From NCBI GenBank assembly GCA_946479895.1, contig CAMLHT010000233.1, positions 1-5,949 on the forward strand: DNA of 5,949 nucleotides. The letters are read 5' to 3'. A program made the translations under genes and the position numbers. Source of the stretch: an uncultured Gemmatimonadota bacterium. GTDB taxonomy: Bacteria; Gemmatimonadota; Gemmatimonadetes; Gemmatimonadales; Gemmatimonadaceae. The notes under the pieces were generated by a model. The model saw only the letters and a program-made list of their open reading frames with translations, had not been told where the DNA came from and ran no database searches. Of this stretch, positions 5,396 to 5,949 are shown in pieces (position 1 is the stretch's first letter; every line of letters begins with the position of its first letter).

Positions 5396-5704
5396 ATGGC
5401 CACAAAGACCTCATCGTCGGTCAAGGTTGCGCCGCTGGCGGACCGGGTCGTCGTCAGGGCGCTGGAAGAGACGGAATCGATGCGCGGCGGGTTGTACATC
5501 CCCGACACGGCGAAGGAGAAGCCGCAGCAGGGCGAGATCGTCGCCGTTGGCCCGGGCCGGTTCGACGAAGGCAAGCGCGTCCCGATGGACGTGAAGGTCG
5601 GCGACAAGGTGCTGTACGGGAAGTACAGCGGCACCGAGGTCACCCTCGATGGCGAGCAGTATCTGATCCTCCGCGAGTCGGACGTGCTCGCCGTGATCAA
5701 CTGA
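5396..5704 (+). CDS. groES: co-chaperonin GroES (Hsp10)
   Basis: GroES forms the heptameric lid of the GroEL folding chamber in the cytoplasm. From the ATG at 5396 the protein has 102 residues, a few more than usual because of a short Thr/Ser-rich N-terminus (residues 2-8). The core begins [17 protein letters not shown] (9-25). The mobile loop that binds GroEL is [19 protein letters not shown] (28-46), in which the usual Ile-Val-Leu contact tripeptide reads Leu-Tyr-Ile (33-35). Next come [10 protein letters not shown] (46-55) and the conserved [15 protein letters not shown] segment, and the protein ends with ESDVLAVIN. Transcription should start at the vegetative promoter just upstream under HrcA/CIRCE control, in one transcript with groEL, whose start is 52 bases downstream. 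Confidence 0.98.
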   Translation: MATKTSSSVKVAPLADRVVVRALEETESMRGGLYIPDTAKEKPQQGEIVAVGPGRFDEGKRVPMDVKVGDKVLYGKYSGTEVTLDGEQYLILRESDVLAVIN

Positions 5705-5720
5705 GCCACCGAGCCACCGA
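5703..5720 (+). repeat. short direct repeat at the groES end
   Basis: GAGCCACC occurs twice in tandem (5703-5710 and 5711-5718), followed by GA. The first copy begins in the groES stop codon. A second pair, CAACTAA at 5731-5737 and 5740-5746, follows in the same 52-base spacer. No clear function is seen; this is probably neutral spacer sequence. Confidence 0.6.
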
Positions 5721-5756
5721 CATCAGGACCCAACTAAATCAACTAAGGATTCTCAT

Positions 5757-5949
<193 letters not shown>

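Overview
This GC-rich window reads as a stretch of bacterial chromosome carrying housekeeping genes, all on the + strand and closely packed. Eight genes are visible in order: mutL (3' end only), miaA, bshA, uppP, birA, coaX, groES and groEL (5' end only). The gene set, the GC-biased third codon positions and the presence of a bacillithiol-type glycosyltransferase fit a soil or aquatic lineage such as Gemmatimonadota. That placement rests on recalled gene order and general protein character, not on a search, so it is tentative; other GC-rich phyla such as Acidobacteriota remain possible.

Positions 1-5224 look like one long, mostly translationally coupled transcription unit. mutL overlaps miaA by 26 bases if miaA starts at TTG 685. 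miaA and bshA share GTGA, bshA and uppP share TAATG, and birA and coaX share ATGA. The only break in this chain is between uppP and birA (3587-3656). It is filled by a near-perfect 30-bp inverted repeat (3593-3661) of a dispersed palindromic type, and the only usable birA start codon lies inside its right arm. The genes serve DNA mismatch repair (MutL), tRNA A37 modification (MiaA), low-molecular-weight thiol synthesis (BshA), recycling of the lipid carrier for wall synthesis (UppP), protein biotinylation (BirA) and coenzyme A synthesis (CoaX).

Positions 5225-5395 form the only sizeable intergenic region and are densely regulatory. A hairpin terminator after coaX (5258-5289) overlaps the -35 box of a near-consensus vegetative promoter (TTGACT, 17 bp, TAGAAT; 5277-5305). 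The promoter is followed at once by a CIRCE operator for the HrcA heat-shock repressor (5314-5340). A strong Shine-Dalgarno sequence then leads into groES, and groEL follows after 52 bases and runs off the right edge.

I see no previously undescribed multi-gene system here. The points most worth a second look are the palindromic repeat that supplies the birA start codon, the interlocked terminator/promoter/CIRCE region, a MutL C-terminal domain with an altered metal-site motif and a Ser-His-Ala-Pro tandem repeat in its linker, and a bacillithiol gene placed among biotin and CoA genes.
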